A DNA stretch of 64,000 nucleotides from Hyphomicrobiales bacterium. GTDB taxonomy: Bacteria > Pseudomonadota > Alphaproteobacteria > Rhizobiales > Rhizobiaceae. A program made the translations under genes and the position numbers. Below the pieces are notes generated by a model. That model was not told where the DNA came from. It worked only from the letters and a program-made list of their open reading frames with translations, and did not search any database. Below, piece by piece: positions 1 to 6,922 of this stretch. Each line of letters starts with the position of its first letter. The first letter of the stretch is position 1. The stretch lies in NCBI GenBank assembly GCA_900465685.1, contig UEGR01000007.1, forward strand, positions 1-64,000. Reading direction: 5' to 3'.

Positions 1-92
1 TAGGGGAATAGGGGAATAGGATTGATAACGCCTCGGCCGTCCGCAACCAAAACATACTGCCTTATTCCCCTATTCCCCTACTGCCCTACTTC
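1..92. repeat. Polypurine/polypyrimidine inverted-repeat element, copy 1 (cut by window start)
   Basis: The left part repeats GGGGAATA units and the right part repeats TATTCCCC units. They flank a short unique centre that contains AACCAAAACATA. The same layout, in the opposite orientation (TATGTTTTGGTT in the centre), recurs at about 14437-14556. The left edge of this copy is lost at the window boundary. The two arms can pair into a long imperfect hairpin. I see no transposase, so this looks like a small non-autonomous or REP-type repeat. Confidence 0.7.
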
Positions 93-124
93 AATGTGGA
101 AATATCGCGCTTGGGGAGATCAAA

Positions 125-502
125 ATGATCGCGGTTCAAAAACTCATCTCTATGGCTGGTCTGTGTGCATCCATCTTTCTGACTGCTGGCGCGGTTCAGG
201 CGGCGGAACTGAAGTCCATGGAAGAGGTCGGTGCGGCATTGCAGGCCTGCTGGTCGCCGCCCGCCGGCACAAAGAGTTCATCCGTCACGCTGAGCTTCAG
301 CTTCAAGCGCGACGGCAGCCTGATCGGCACGCCGCGCGCCACGGCGATCAATATGAAGGGCGATGCAAAGGCCAGAAAGGCTTTTGCAGATTCCGCCATT
401 GAAGCCGTGCAGAAATGTACGCCGCTGCAACTGGCTCCCGCGCTGGCGCAAGGGATCGGCGGTGGTGTCTATACGATGCAGTTCACCTCCCCCGACAAAT
501 AG
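125..502 (+). CDS. Secreted TonB/TolA C-terminal-like protein
   Basis: This 125-residue protein has a clear Sec signal peptide (hydrophobic residues about 7-22, likely cleavage after AVQA). The mature part has two Cys (in ACWSPP and KCTPL). The SFKRDGSL segment followed by an AFADSAIEAV helix and KCTPLQL resembles the C-terminal fold of TolA/TonB-type proteins, so I infer a small periplasmic envelope protein. A GGGAG Shine-Dalgarno about 7 bases upstream supports this ATG. It lacks an N-terminal membrane anchor or Pro-rich spacer, so it is not a complete TonB. It stands alone, with the ArsR/SRPBCC pair downstream. The exact role is unknown. Confidence 0.6.
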   Translation: MIAVQKLISMAGLCASIFLTAGAVQAAELKSMEEVGAALQACWSPPAGTKSSSVTLSFSFKRDGSLIGTPRATAINMKGDAKARKAFADSAIEAVQKCTPLQLAPALAQGIGGGVYTMQFTSPDK

Positions 503-541
503 GCGCGAACGCTCGGCGGCGTCCAATCATGGCTTGCGAAT

Positions 542-563
542 CACATAAGTACGTGCTTATGTG
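542..563. promoter_or_regulatory. Palindromic operator before the arsR-type gene
   Basis: A 22-bp near-perfect inverted repeat with the core ATAAGTACGTGCTTAT (545-560), flanked by CAC and GTG, with only one mismatched base pair. It ends seven bases before the likely ATG of the ArsR-family regulator. ArsR/SmtB regulators usually bind such 12-2-12-like palindromes and repress their own operon, so autoregulation is inferred. Confidence 0.65.
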
Positions 564-569
564 TTAGCC

Positions 570-884
570 ATGAACGAGAATGATATTTTCAAGGCGCTGG
601 CCGATCCGACCCGTCGCGCGATCTATGAAAAACTGGCGACTGGCAGCCTGAATGCCAGCGCGCTGCGCGAAGGCATGGAGATCAGCCAGCCTGCCATGTC
701 CCAGCATCTGGCGGTTTTGCGGGGTGCCGGACTGGTACGGGAAGAAAAGCGCGGGCGGTTCGTGAATTACGAAGTCGACCCCGACGGTCTGGCGCTGATG
801 GCCCAGTGGCTGATGAAATATCGCGCCTACTGGCCAGCGCGTATCGACGCCCTGAAAGACTTGCTGAAGGATATGGACCAATGA
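570..884 (+). CDS. ArsR-family transcriptional regulator
   Basis: The 104-residue protein is a compact winged helix: the NDIFKALADPTRR opening, the recognition helix in ISQPAMSQHLAVL and the wing KRGRFVNYE are typical of the metal-independent ArsR subgroup. No metal-binding CxC motif is visible. An in-frame GTG at 561 would lie in the operator palindrome, so ATG 570 is preferred. No Shine-Dalgarno precedes it, which would fit a leaderless or short-leader transcript. The stop overlaps the ATG of the following SRPBCC gene (ATGA), so the two are translationally coupled. Such ArsR/SRPBCC pairs are common, but their ligand is not predictable from sequence. Confidence 0.85.
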   Translation: MNENDIFKALADPTRRAIYEKLATGSLNASALREGMEISQPAMSQHLAVLRGAGLVREEKRGRFVNYEVDPDGLALMAQWLMKYRAYWPARIDALKDLLKDMDQ

Positions 885-1240
885 CCGAACAGCAGAGCCA
901 AACGCCGAAGCCCGATATCGCGCAGACCTATGAGCTGGATGCCGCGCCGCAGAAAGTCTGGCGGGCAATCAGCACGCCCGAATTCCGGGAGCACTGGCTT
1001 CCCACAGCCGATCTTGCCGAACAGAACGCCGCATCGTGCAAACCCGGTGAGGAAATCACCTATCGGATGCGCGAGAAGGAACCGCCTTTTCTCGAAAGCA
1101 CCGTCACTTTCAGCATCGCTCCCAATGGTGAGGGCGGCACGCGCTTGCAGATCAGTCATGTGCTGAGCGACATCCGGCTAAAGCGCCCTGCCCCGGTTGC
1201 AGCCAATGCCAATGGAACGCTGCTGATGCGCGCGGCCTAG
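881..1240 (+). CDS. SRPBCC (AHSA1-like) domain protein
   Basis: The 119-residue protein carries the AHSA1/START-like pattern: a strand with [18 protein letters not shown], then PEFREHWLP, and later strands ending in GGTRLQISH. These small helix-grip folds bind hydrophobic ligands. The gene overlaps the ArsR-family gene by four bases and is presumably regulated with it through the upstream palindrome. The protein is a little shorter than typical AHSA1 domains (about 140-150 residues), and the C-terminal end (NGTLLMRAA) departs from the usual closing helix. The ligand is unknown. Confidence 0.75.
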   Translation: MTEQQSQTPKPDIAQTYELDAAPQKVWRAISTPEFREHWLPTADLAEQNAASCKPGEEITYRMREKEPPFLESTVTFSIAPNGEGGTRLQISHVLSDIRLKRPAPVAANANGTLLMRAA

Positions 1241-1283
1241 CGCAAGACAGCCCGTCATCCGACAATCTGGAAAGGAGTTCGCC

Positions 1284-1892
1284 ATGCGCGAAACGATGCA
1301 ACTCGTCCCTGTGGTTGTTGAACAATCAAGCCGCGGCGAACGGTCATTCGACATTTATTCCCGTCTGCTGCGCGAGCGGATCGTGTTCCTCAACGGTGAG
1401 GTGAACGACACGGTTTCGGAACTTGTCTGCGCCCAGTTGCTGTTTCTCGAAGCGGAAAATGCCAGGCTGCCGATCAATCTCTACATCAACTCACCCGGCG
1501 GTGTGGTGACGAGCGGTTTCGCGATCTACGATACGATGCGCTATATCCGTGCGCCCGTTCACACGCTTTGCATGGGCACTGCCCGCTCGATGGGTTCCTT
1601 TCTGCTGATGGCGGGCGAACCCGGCCACCGCGCAGCGCTACCCAATGCCAGCCTGCTGGTGCACCAGCCATCGGGCGGATTTCAGGGCCAGGCATCGGAT
1701 ATTTTCATCCATGCCGAGGAGGTGCAGCGTACCAAACGCCGCATGATACGACTTTACGCAGAACATTGCGGACGCACCAAAGAAGAGGTTGAACGCGCGC
1801 TGGACCGCGATAATTTCATGACCGCGCAGGAAGGTCTCAGCTGGGGGCTGGTCGATCACATTCTGGAAAAGCGCGACGACCCGTCGTCGTGA
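1284..1892 (+). CDS. clpP: ClpP-like ATP-dependent protease proteolytic subunit (probable paralogue)
   Basis: 202 residues, close to the usual ClpP length. The catalytic triad is intact with the correct spacing: Ser102 in ARSMGSF, His127 in LVHQPSGG and Asp176 in LDRDNF, matching 97/122/171 of E. coli ClpP. The YINSPGG loop is present. The [19 protein letters not shown] segment differs from the GQAASMGS version typical of the housekeeping enzyme, and no clpX or lon neighbour is present. I therefore infer a secondary ClpP. A strong AAAGGAG site precedes the ATG. The natural partner would be a ClpX/ClpA ATPase encoded elsewhere. Confidence 0.88.
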   Translation: MRETMQLVPVVVEQSSRGERSFDIYSRLLRERIVFLNGEVNDTVSELVCAQLLFLEAENARLPINLYINSPGGVVTSGFAIYDTMRYIRAPVHTLCMGTARSMGSFLLMAGEPGHRAALPNASLLVHQPSGGFQGQASDIFIHAEEVQRTKRRMIRLYAEHCGRTKEEVERALDRDNFMTAQEGLSWGLVDHILEKRDDPSS

Positions 1893-2948
1893 CTACTGGC
1901 TTGACGGCGCGGTCATTTCCTTTTCCGTTTCCTTTGCAGGGCGCAGCGGCACGCTGTCGGGAATTCCCGAATGCAGGAAATGCAACAGCGTATCCTGCAC
2001 CGATTCCAGCCGGTGTACGGAATCACGCCAGCCGAAGGGTATTTCCTTCGGCACCGGCGGAATGCGCTGCGGCACCACGCCTTCATCCAGCGAACAATTG
2101 GCAATGATGATCTGCAACGCCTCGCCGATCCAAGGCGGCGGGGGAGCCTCCTTCTTGCGCAGCGCATTGCCCAGCGCTTCGCCGAACAATAGCGCCGAGG
2201 CGTAAAGACGAATGCCGCGACGATCATAGCGTCCGGCCATTTCGGTCACTTCGCGCGCCGCCAGCCGCCCGCGCAACGACCAGCGCGCATTGCTGCGGGC
2301 AAGCGCAATGCCGTCGCCCAGCGCGATGACAGCCCGATGGGCGGAAGTGAACTGATTGACCGCATTTTGCGCGCGCACCGGGTCCTGTTTATCAAGCGCC
2401 ATAGCCGCCTGTTTCAGCCCATTTGCCAGCCGGTCCAGCAGGCCCCGCGCCGCCCTGTCGATCAGCCGCACCGGGTCAGGCGTCAGCAAAATCTGGCTGA
2501 ACAAAAGCCCGACACCTGCCCCCACCAGAACGTCGATCAGGCGGGTCACCCCCGCCACTTGCGGCCCCATGGCCAGCACCAGAATCGCCGAAACCCCGGA
2601 CTGGATGGCAATCGCTGGCGCCATGCCGAACGAGGTCGCCAGCACCATGGCAATGAAGGTCACCACCGCCATATGCATGACGGGAATGGTTTCCGGCAGC
2701 AGAAGCGACAGCTCTCCGATCACCACGCCTGTCGTCACGCCAACCATGACGCCAATGGCCTGCTTGCCGTGATTTGGCAGGTTGGGCGCAAGGCAGATCA
2801 CCGCTGTAACCATGGCAAAGACCGGCCGTGGCTGGCCGAGTAGCCATTGACAGATCAGCCAGGCGACAGCGCCCGCAATGGAAGCAACCAGCGCATCGCG
2901 CCAGCTCACCGACCATTGCAGAACGATCTTGTTCAAGCGCTGATGCAT
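1893..2948 (-). CDS. FUSC-family inner membrane protein (aromatic acid exporter-like)
   Basis: The 351-residue protein begins with several hydrophobic helices (about residues 17-170), with PRPVFAMVTAVICLAPN and AIGVMVGVTTGVVIGE typical of FUSC/AaeB-type permeases. A soluble helical C-terminal half follows. A longer reading to 3032 would add 28 residues encoded inside a hairpin repeat. The ATG at 2948 has a good GGAG site eight bases upstream, so I choose it. The 3' end abuts the convergent clpP stop directly. Substrates of such proteins are usually aromatic acids or drugs; none can be assigned here. Confidence 0.75.
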   Translation of the reverse strand: MHQRLNKIVLQWSVSWRDALVASIAGAVAWLICQWLLGQPRPVFAMVTAVICLAPNLPNHGKQAIGVMVGVTTGVVIGELSLLLPETIPVMHMAVVTFIAMVLATSFGMAPAIAIQSGVSAILVLAMGPQVAGVTRLIDVLVGAGVGLLFSQILLTPDPVRLIDRAARGLLDRLANGLKQAAMALDKQDPVRAQNAVNQFTSAHRAVIALGDGIALARSNARWSLRGRLAAREVTEMAGRYDRRGIRLYASALLFGEALGNALRKKEAPPPPWIGEALQIIIANCSLDEGVVPQRIPPVPKEIPFGWRDSVHRLESVQDTLLHFLHSGIPDSVPLRPAKETEKEMTAPSSQ

Positions 2949-2961
2949 GGCTTTCTCCGCT

Positions 2962-3063
2962 AGAGCGGTTCCGGTTAAAACGGAATCGTGGAACCGCTCT
3001 ATCCATTTGTTTTTACGCATTATCCTACGCAAAACCGCTACGCACTTTTGCTGGAAATGCTCT
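2962..3063. repeat. REP-like repeat R1 with leading hairpin
   Basis: It starts with a perfect 11-bp stem (AGAGCGGTTCC at 2962-2972 pairing with GGAACCGCTCT at 2990-3000). It continues into the unit TTGTTTTTACGCATTATCC ... GCACTTTTGCTGGAAATGCTCT. The second half recurs almost unchanged at 21377-21433 and in degenerate form near 50806-50861 and 63405-63458. This is typical of small palindromic repeats of Rhizobiales. It lies just upstream of the FUSC gene. Confidence 0.75.
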
Positions 3064-3107
3064 AAGGCAGACCTATCCGCAGATATCTATGGCAGAAGCC
3101 CGGCAGC

Positions 3108-3458
3108 TCAAGACTTGAAGAAGGCCTCATACTGATCCGGCTTGAAACCGACCGTCAGCACGCCGTCCTTGTCGAGCACCGGACGCTTGACCATGGAGGG
3201 CTGTTCCAGCATCAGCGCCCGCGCCTTGGCGGCATCGACATTCTGGCGCACTTCTTCCGGCAATTTGCGGAAAGTCGTGCCAGCGCGGTTCAAAAGCTGT
3301 TCCCAGGCGACGGTTTTCAGGAAGCGGTCGAGCGTTGCCGCATCGAGCCCTTCCTTCTTGTAATCGTGAAAGCCATAGTCGATGCCATGGTCCTCAAGCC
3401 ATGTGCGCGCCTTCTTCATGGTGTCGCAGTTTTTGATACCGTAGATGGTCACGCTCAT
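3108..3458 (-). CDS. ArsC/Spx-family (YffB-like) reductase-fold protein
   Basis: The 116-residue thioredoxin-fold protein starts with TIYGIKNCDTMKKARTWL and contains KRPVLDKDG, the Arg-Pro signature of the ArsC/Spx superfamily. It has a single N-terminal Cys in NCDTMKK rather than the CxxC of Spx, which fits YffB/YfgD-like proteins of uncertain function, possibly glutathione-dependent thiol reductases. ATG 3458 is chosen because AAGGAG lies eight bases upstream; an in-frame ATG five codons earlier lacks a site. It is a monocistronic gene between the repeat and the oxygenase gene. Confidence 0.85.
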   Translation of the reverse strand: MSVTIYGIKNCDTMKKARTWLEDHGIDYGFHDYKKEGLDAATLDRFLKTVAWEQLLNRAGTTFRKLPEEVRQNVDAAKARALMLEQPSMVKRPVLDKDGVLTVGFKPDQYEAFFKS

Positions 3459-3528
3459 GGTCGACTCCTTCAAACCTTTGCGCGATCAAAGGCCAATACG
3501 CATTTCGGTTCAACCCTTTATGTCAGGT

Positions 3529-4251
3529 CTATCGCGCATCGTGAAAGATTATGCCCAGCGTATGTCGCATGCCGGAGCGGATGCGGCTGACACCGTGCCG
3601 CATCTTGACCCGGTAGTCGCTGCGCGTGCCTTGTACCGGTCGGTCGTTAACGGCGAAGATCACCGCATCGCCCTGTTGAAGCGGCACCACCTCTGCCCTG
3701 CTCTGCATGCGCGGGCGTTGCTCGGTGAGCACGAATTCGCCGCCCATGAAATCCTCACCCGGTTTCGACAGGAGAATGGCCACCTGTAACGGGAAGGCGA
3801 TGTCACCATAAAGGTCCTGATGCAGACAATTATAATCCCCCTCCACATATTGCAGCAGAAGCGGTGTCGGGCGCGACTGGCCGGCTGCATGGCAGCGTTC
3901 CAGAAAGGCGTCATGGGTTGGTGGATAACGGGTGTCGCTGCCCATTCTCCGGCTCCACGCATTGGCGATGGGTGCGAGCTGCGGATAGAGGCTGGCGCGG
4001 AGGCTCCCAATTAAGGCAGGCAGCGGATTGGCGTAATATTTGTATTCGCCGCGTCCAAAACCGTGCCGCGCCATGGAAATGGTGCTGCGGAATGCGGCGG
4101 AATCATGCCATTTCGTGGCAAAATTGTGGCAATCATTTTCGGAGAGAAGTTGGGGGAGAATGGCCGTGCCGAATGTGTCGAGTTCGGCGCCGATCTTGTC
4201 CCAGTCATAGGCGGCGACTTTTGCCGCCGCTTTTTCCACGTCGCCGCTCAT
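3529..4251 (-). CDS. 2OG-Fe(II) oxygenase linked to ada
   Basis: The 240-residue protein has the facial triad of Fe(II)/2-oxoglutarate dioxygenases: HxD in NCLHQDLYGD, a distal His in MRHGVS, and an Arg a few residues later in RIRSGMRHTLG for 2OG binding. A double-stranded beta-helix is implied by FPLQVAILLSKPGEDFMGGEF. Its start overlaps the ada stop by four bases, so the two are co-transcribed. It is not an obvious AlkB (the substrate-recognition lid is not recognisable), but the link with ada suggests a role in alkylation damage repair or response. The substrate is unknown. Confidence 0.8.
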   Translation of the reverse strand: MSGDVEKAAAKVAAYDWDKIGAELDTFGTAILPQLLSENDCHNFATKWHDSAAFRSTISMARHGFGRGEYKYYANPLPALIGSLRASLYPQLAPIANAWSRRMGSDTRYPPTHDAFLERCHAAGQSRPTPLLLQYVEGDYNCLHQDLYGDIAFPLQVAILLSKPGEDFMGGEFVLTEQRPRMQSRAEVVPLQQGDAVIFAVNDRPVQGTRSDYRVKMRHGVSRIRSGMRHTLGIIFHDAR

Positions 4252-5333
4252 GCTTCACGCTCCCGCTTCAGGAGGTCGCGCTTGCGCTCGACACCCCAGC
4301 GATAGCCGGACAGCCCGCCATCATTGCGCACCACACGATGGCATGGCACCGCGACGGCGATCTTATTGGCGGCGCAGGCTTGCGCAACGGCGCGAACCGC
4401 TTTCGGCGTACCGATCCGCTCGGCAATATCCGTGTAGCTCGCTGTTTTTCCTGCCGGAATTTCCCGCAAGGCCTGCCAGACGCGCTGCTGGAACGCTGTA
4501 CCCCGCAGATCGAGCGGCAGGTCGAGACCGATGCCCGGCGCTTCGACAAAGCCGACCACCTGAGCGATCATGCCTTCAAAGTCGCGATCAGCCCCGATGA
4601 GATTGGCTTTCGGAAAGCGCTTTTCCAGATCGCGGATCAGTGGTTCCGGATCGTCACCCATCAAAATGGCGCAGACGCCCTTGTCGCTTGCCGCCACAAG
4701 GACTGCGCCAAGCGCCGATTGCCCAATGGCGAAACGAATGTCGGCGTCCTTGCCGCCCTGCCGGTAAGCCTTTGGCGTCATTCCAAGAATCCGGTCTGAG
4801 GCTTCATAGAAGCGGCTGCTGGAATTATAACCGGCGTCATAGATCGCATCGGTCACGCGGATTTCCGGCGCATCGAGCGCCACACGCATTTTCCGGGCGC
4901 GATGTGCGTCGGCATAGGCCTTGGGCGTCAGTCCGGTGAAGGCTTTGAAAATGCGATGGAAATGCGCGGGACTGGTCTTCACCGCATCCGCGATTTCTTC
5001 CAGAGACGGCACTTCCTCCGCTGCCTCGATATAGCGGCAGGCAGAAGCCACGATTTCGGCATGGCGCGCATTGTTCTGCGTTGCGAGCGTTTCGGTCAGA
5101 TGCGGCTTGCAGCGCATGCAGGGGCGAAAACCTGCCCGCTCGGCATCCTCACAACGATCGAAAAACTGCACGTTCTCGCGCTTTCCGCGTCGCGACGGGC
5201 AGGATGGACGGCAATAAACGCCGGTGGTGCGCACGGCATAAACGAAGGCACCGTCCGACGCCTTGTCGCGTCCGAGCACCTTCTGCCAGCGGCTTTCATC
5301 GGGATCATGCGTTTTGAGGGTCATAAGGTTCAT
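4248..5333 (-). CDS. ada: Ada: bifunctional transcriptional regulator / O6-methylguanine-DNA methyltransferase
   Basis: The 361-residue protein contains all Ada parts. The N-terminal zinc/phosphotriester domain has Cys41, Cys45, Cys72 and Cys75 (VYCRPSCPS, PCMRC), matching Cys38/42/69/72 of E. coli. An AraC-type helix-turn-helix domain follows (about 90-180), and the C-terminal methyltransferase has the acceptor Cys in VAVPCHRVV. Methylation of the first Cys makes Ada an activator, so self-regulation of ada and the overlapping oxygenase gene is expected. AAGGA lies eight bases before the ATG. Confidence 0.95.
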   Translation of the reverse strand: MNLMTLKTHDPDESRWQKVLGRDKASDGAFVYAVRTTGVYCRPSCPSRRGKRENVQFFDRCEDAERAGFRPCMRCKPHLTETLATQNNARHAEIVASACRYIEAAEEVPSLEEIADAVKTSPAHFHRIFKAFTGLTPKAYADAHRARKMRVALDAPEIRVTDAIYDAGYNSSSRFYEASDRILGMTPKAYRQGGKDADIRFAIGQSALGAVLVAASDKGVCAILMGDDPEPLIRDLEKRFPKANLIGADRDFEGMIAQVVGFVEAPGIGLDLPLDLRGTAFQQRVWQALREIPAGKTASYTDIAERIGTPKAVRAVAQACAANKIAVAVPCHRVVRNDGGLSGYRWGVERKRDLLKREREA

Positions 5334-5417
5334 GTCCGTGTTCCTTCTTTATATGAACCAGACATAGGACCTTACAAGGGCGGTCACACTCCGCTGCTTG
5401 CTTTCAAATTCGAAATG

Positions 5418-5444
5418 AAAAAAGCGGGCCTTTGCAGACCCGCC
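5418..5444 (-). terminator. Rho-independent terminator of the dsbD-ldt-dsbA operon
   Basis: On the minus strand a GCGGGTC / GGCCCGC stem with a short loop is followed by six T residues. It lies 30-60 bases past the stop codon of the DsbA-like gene, in the right orientation. Confidence 0.75.
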
Positions 5445-5474
5445 TTCATCGAAATATTCGTCCGGCAGACGTGA

Positions 5475-6089
5475 TCAGGATTTACGCGCATCCGCGATAG
5501 CCGCGATCAGTTCCTGCTGCTTCATCACGCCGCCATAGAGCTTGGTGCCGATGACAAAAGACGGGGTGCCGCTGAAATTGAACGCTTCACCCTGATTCAT
5601 GTTGCGCTCGAGAATGCCATTGATCCGCTTGGAATCAGCCTTATAGGCCGCTTCAAGCTTGGCAGCGTCGAGACCGCCCTTCTTCATGGCCGCATCAACC
5701 TGTTCCTTGGTCAGACGGCCCGGCGTGGCCATCAGCGCTTCCATGGCCTTGACGTAATTGCCGGACTTTTCCGCCGCCAGAACAAGCCGCGCCGCATAGG
5801 CCGACATATCGCCGAAAATGATCCAGTCCTTCAGAACCAGCCGCACATTGCCGTCATCCTTGACGACACGCATCAGTTCACTATGGCCCTTTTTGCAATA
5901 GGGGCATTGATAGTCGAAATATTCGACGATGGTGACATTGCCATGCGGATTACCGAGAACCGGGATTTCCTTGTCGTAGAGAACCTCGGCCACGGTCGGA
6001 ACGGCCTGTGCCAGACCCTGCGCACCCGAGAATCCGAGTGTCGCAATGGTCCCGGCTGAAACAGCCAGCATCTGACGGCGGTTTATCAT
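5475..6089 (-). CDS. DsbA-family thiol oxidoreductase
   Basis: The 204-residue exported protein has an N-terminal signal with RR (MINRRQMLAVSAG), possibly Tat-type. The thioredoxin-fold core carries Cys62-Pro-Tyr-Cys65 and a cis-Pro loop GTPSFVIG. It resembles the Com1/DsbA-like group that oxidises or isomerises periplasmic disulfides. GGGAG precedes the ATG. The start overlaps the end of the L,D-transpeptidase gene (ATGA), and dsbD is the first gene of the same operon, so DsbD is its likely electron donor if it acts as a reductase/isomerase. Confidence 0.88.
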   Translation of the reverse strand: MINRRQMLAVSAGTIATLGFSGAQGLAQAVPTVAEVLYDKEIPVLGNPHGNVTIVEYFDYQCPYCKKGHSELMRVVKDDGNVRLVLKDWIIFGDMSAYAARLVLAAEKSGNYVKAMEALMATPGRLTKEQVDAAMKKGGLDAAKLEAAYKADSKRINGILERNMNQGEAFNFSGTPSFVIGTKLYGGVMKQQELIAAIADARKS

Positions 6090-6901
6090 GAACTAGCTCC
6101 CATGCCAGATTGGGACTTGTCGAGCACCACAACGCGGGCACCCGTCGGGGCGCGCTTGTAGAGATCGAGAATGTCCTGATTGAAAAGACGGATACAGCCC
6201 GAGGACGCCGCCTTGCCGACCGACCACGGCTCATTGGTGCCATGGATGCGATAGAGCGTGTCCTTGCCGTCGCGATAGAGATAGAGCGCGCGGGCACCAA
6301 GCGGATTGCGGATACCGCCCTCCAGACCATTGGCGTATTTCGCATAATGGTCAGGATTGCGCTTGATCATGTTGGCGGTCGGGGTCCAGCGCGGCCATTG
6401 CGATTTATAGGCAACCTTGGCTTCGCCCTTGAAGGTCAGCCCGGCGCGGCCGACACCGACCGAATAGCGCATGGCCTTGCCGCCCGGCTGCACGAGATAA
6501 AGATAGCGCGCATAGGGATCGACAATGATGGTGCCCACCGGATGATCCGTCGCATAATCGACCTGCTTGCGCAGGTTGCGCTCGGCAATCTTGTTCACAT
6601 CAAGCGCAGGAATGAAGTTCTTGCCGTCGGTGACAGCGCCATACATCACTTCATATTCGCTGCGCGCCGTCTGCACTTCCGATTCTGCCACGGCTGCGAC
6701 TTGTACCGGCTGCGGTTCTGCCACAACCGGCTGAACAACAGGCTGGGGCATGATGACCGCGACCGGCTGCTCGGCGGAAGTCGTCGTGCAGGCGGCAGCT
6801 GCCAACGGCAGCACAGCGATGGTGGCAATGCGCAACAGTCGCGCTGCAATACGGTATCTTTCGTCCCCGCGCTTCATAATAGTCCAAGCCCCCGGCATCA
6901 T
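6086..6901 (-). CDS. L,D-transpeptidase (YkuD) lipoprotein
   Basis: The YkuD catalytic signature is clear in the C-terminal half: His in HGTNEP and the nucleophile Cys in SSGCIRLFN. The N-terminus has a hydrophobic stretch ending in LAAAAC, a lipobox, followed by a Pro/Val/Gln-rich linker. The enzyme should make 3-3 cross-links or attach proteins to peptidoglycan. ATG 6901 is preferred over the upstream TTG at 6922 because AAGGA is six bases before it; an ATG at 6877 is a further option. Lying between dsbD and a DsbA-like gene, its catalytic Cys may need a periplasmic reductant. Confidence 0.87.
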   Translation of the reverse strand: MMPGAWTIMKRGDERYRIAARLLRIATIAVLPLAAAACTTTSAEQPVAVIMPQPVVQPVVAEPQPVQVAAVAESEVQTARSEYEVMYGAVTDGKNFIPALDVNKIAERNLRKQVDYATDHPVGTIIVDPYARYLYLVQPGGKAMRYSVGVGRAGLTFKGEAKVAYKSQWPRWTPTANMIKRNPDHYAKYANGLEGGIRNPLGARALYLYRDGKDTLYRIHGTNEPWSVGKAASSGCIRLFNQDILDLYKRAPTGARVVVLDKSQSGMGASS

Positions 6902-6922
6902 CTTCAATCCTTGTTTCTGCAA

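Noticed and set aside
2949..3032. A 28-codon N-terminal extension of the FUSC protein
   Set aside because: It is encoded within a REP-like hairpin and lacks a ribosome site; ATG 2948 has one.
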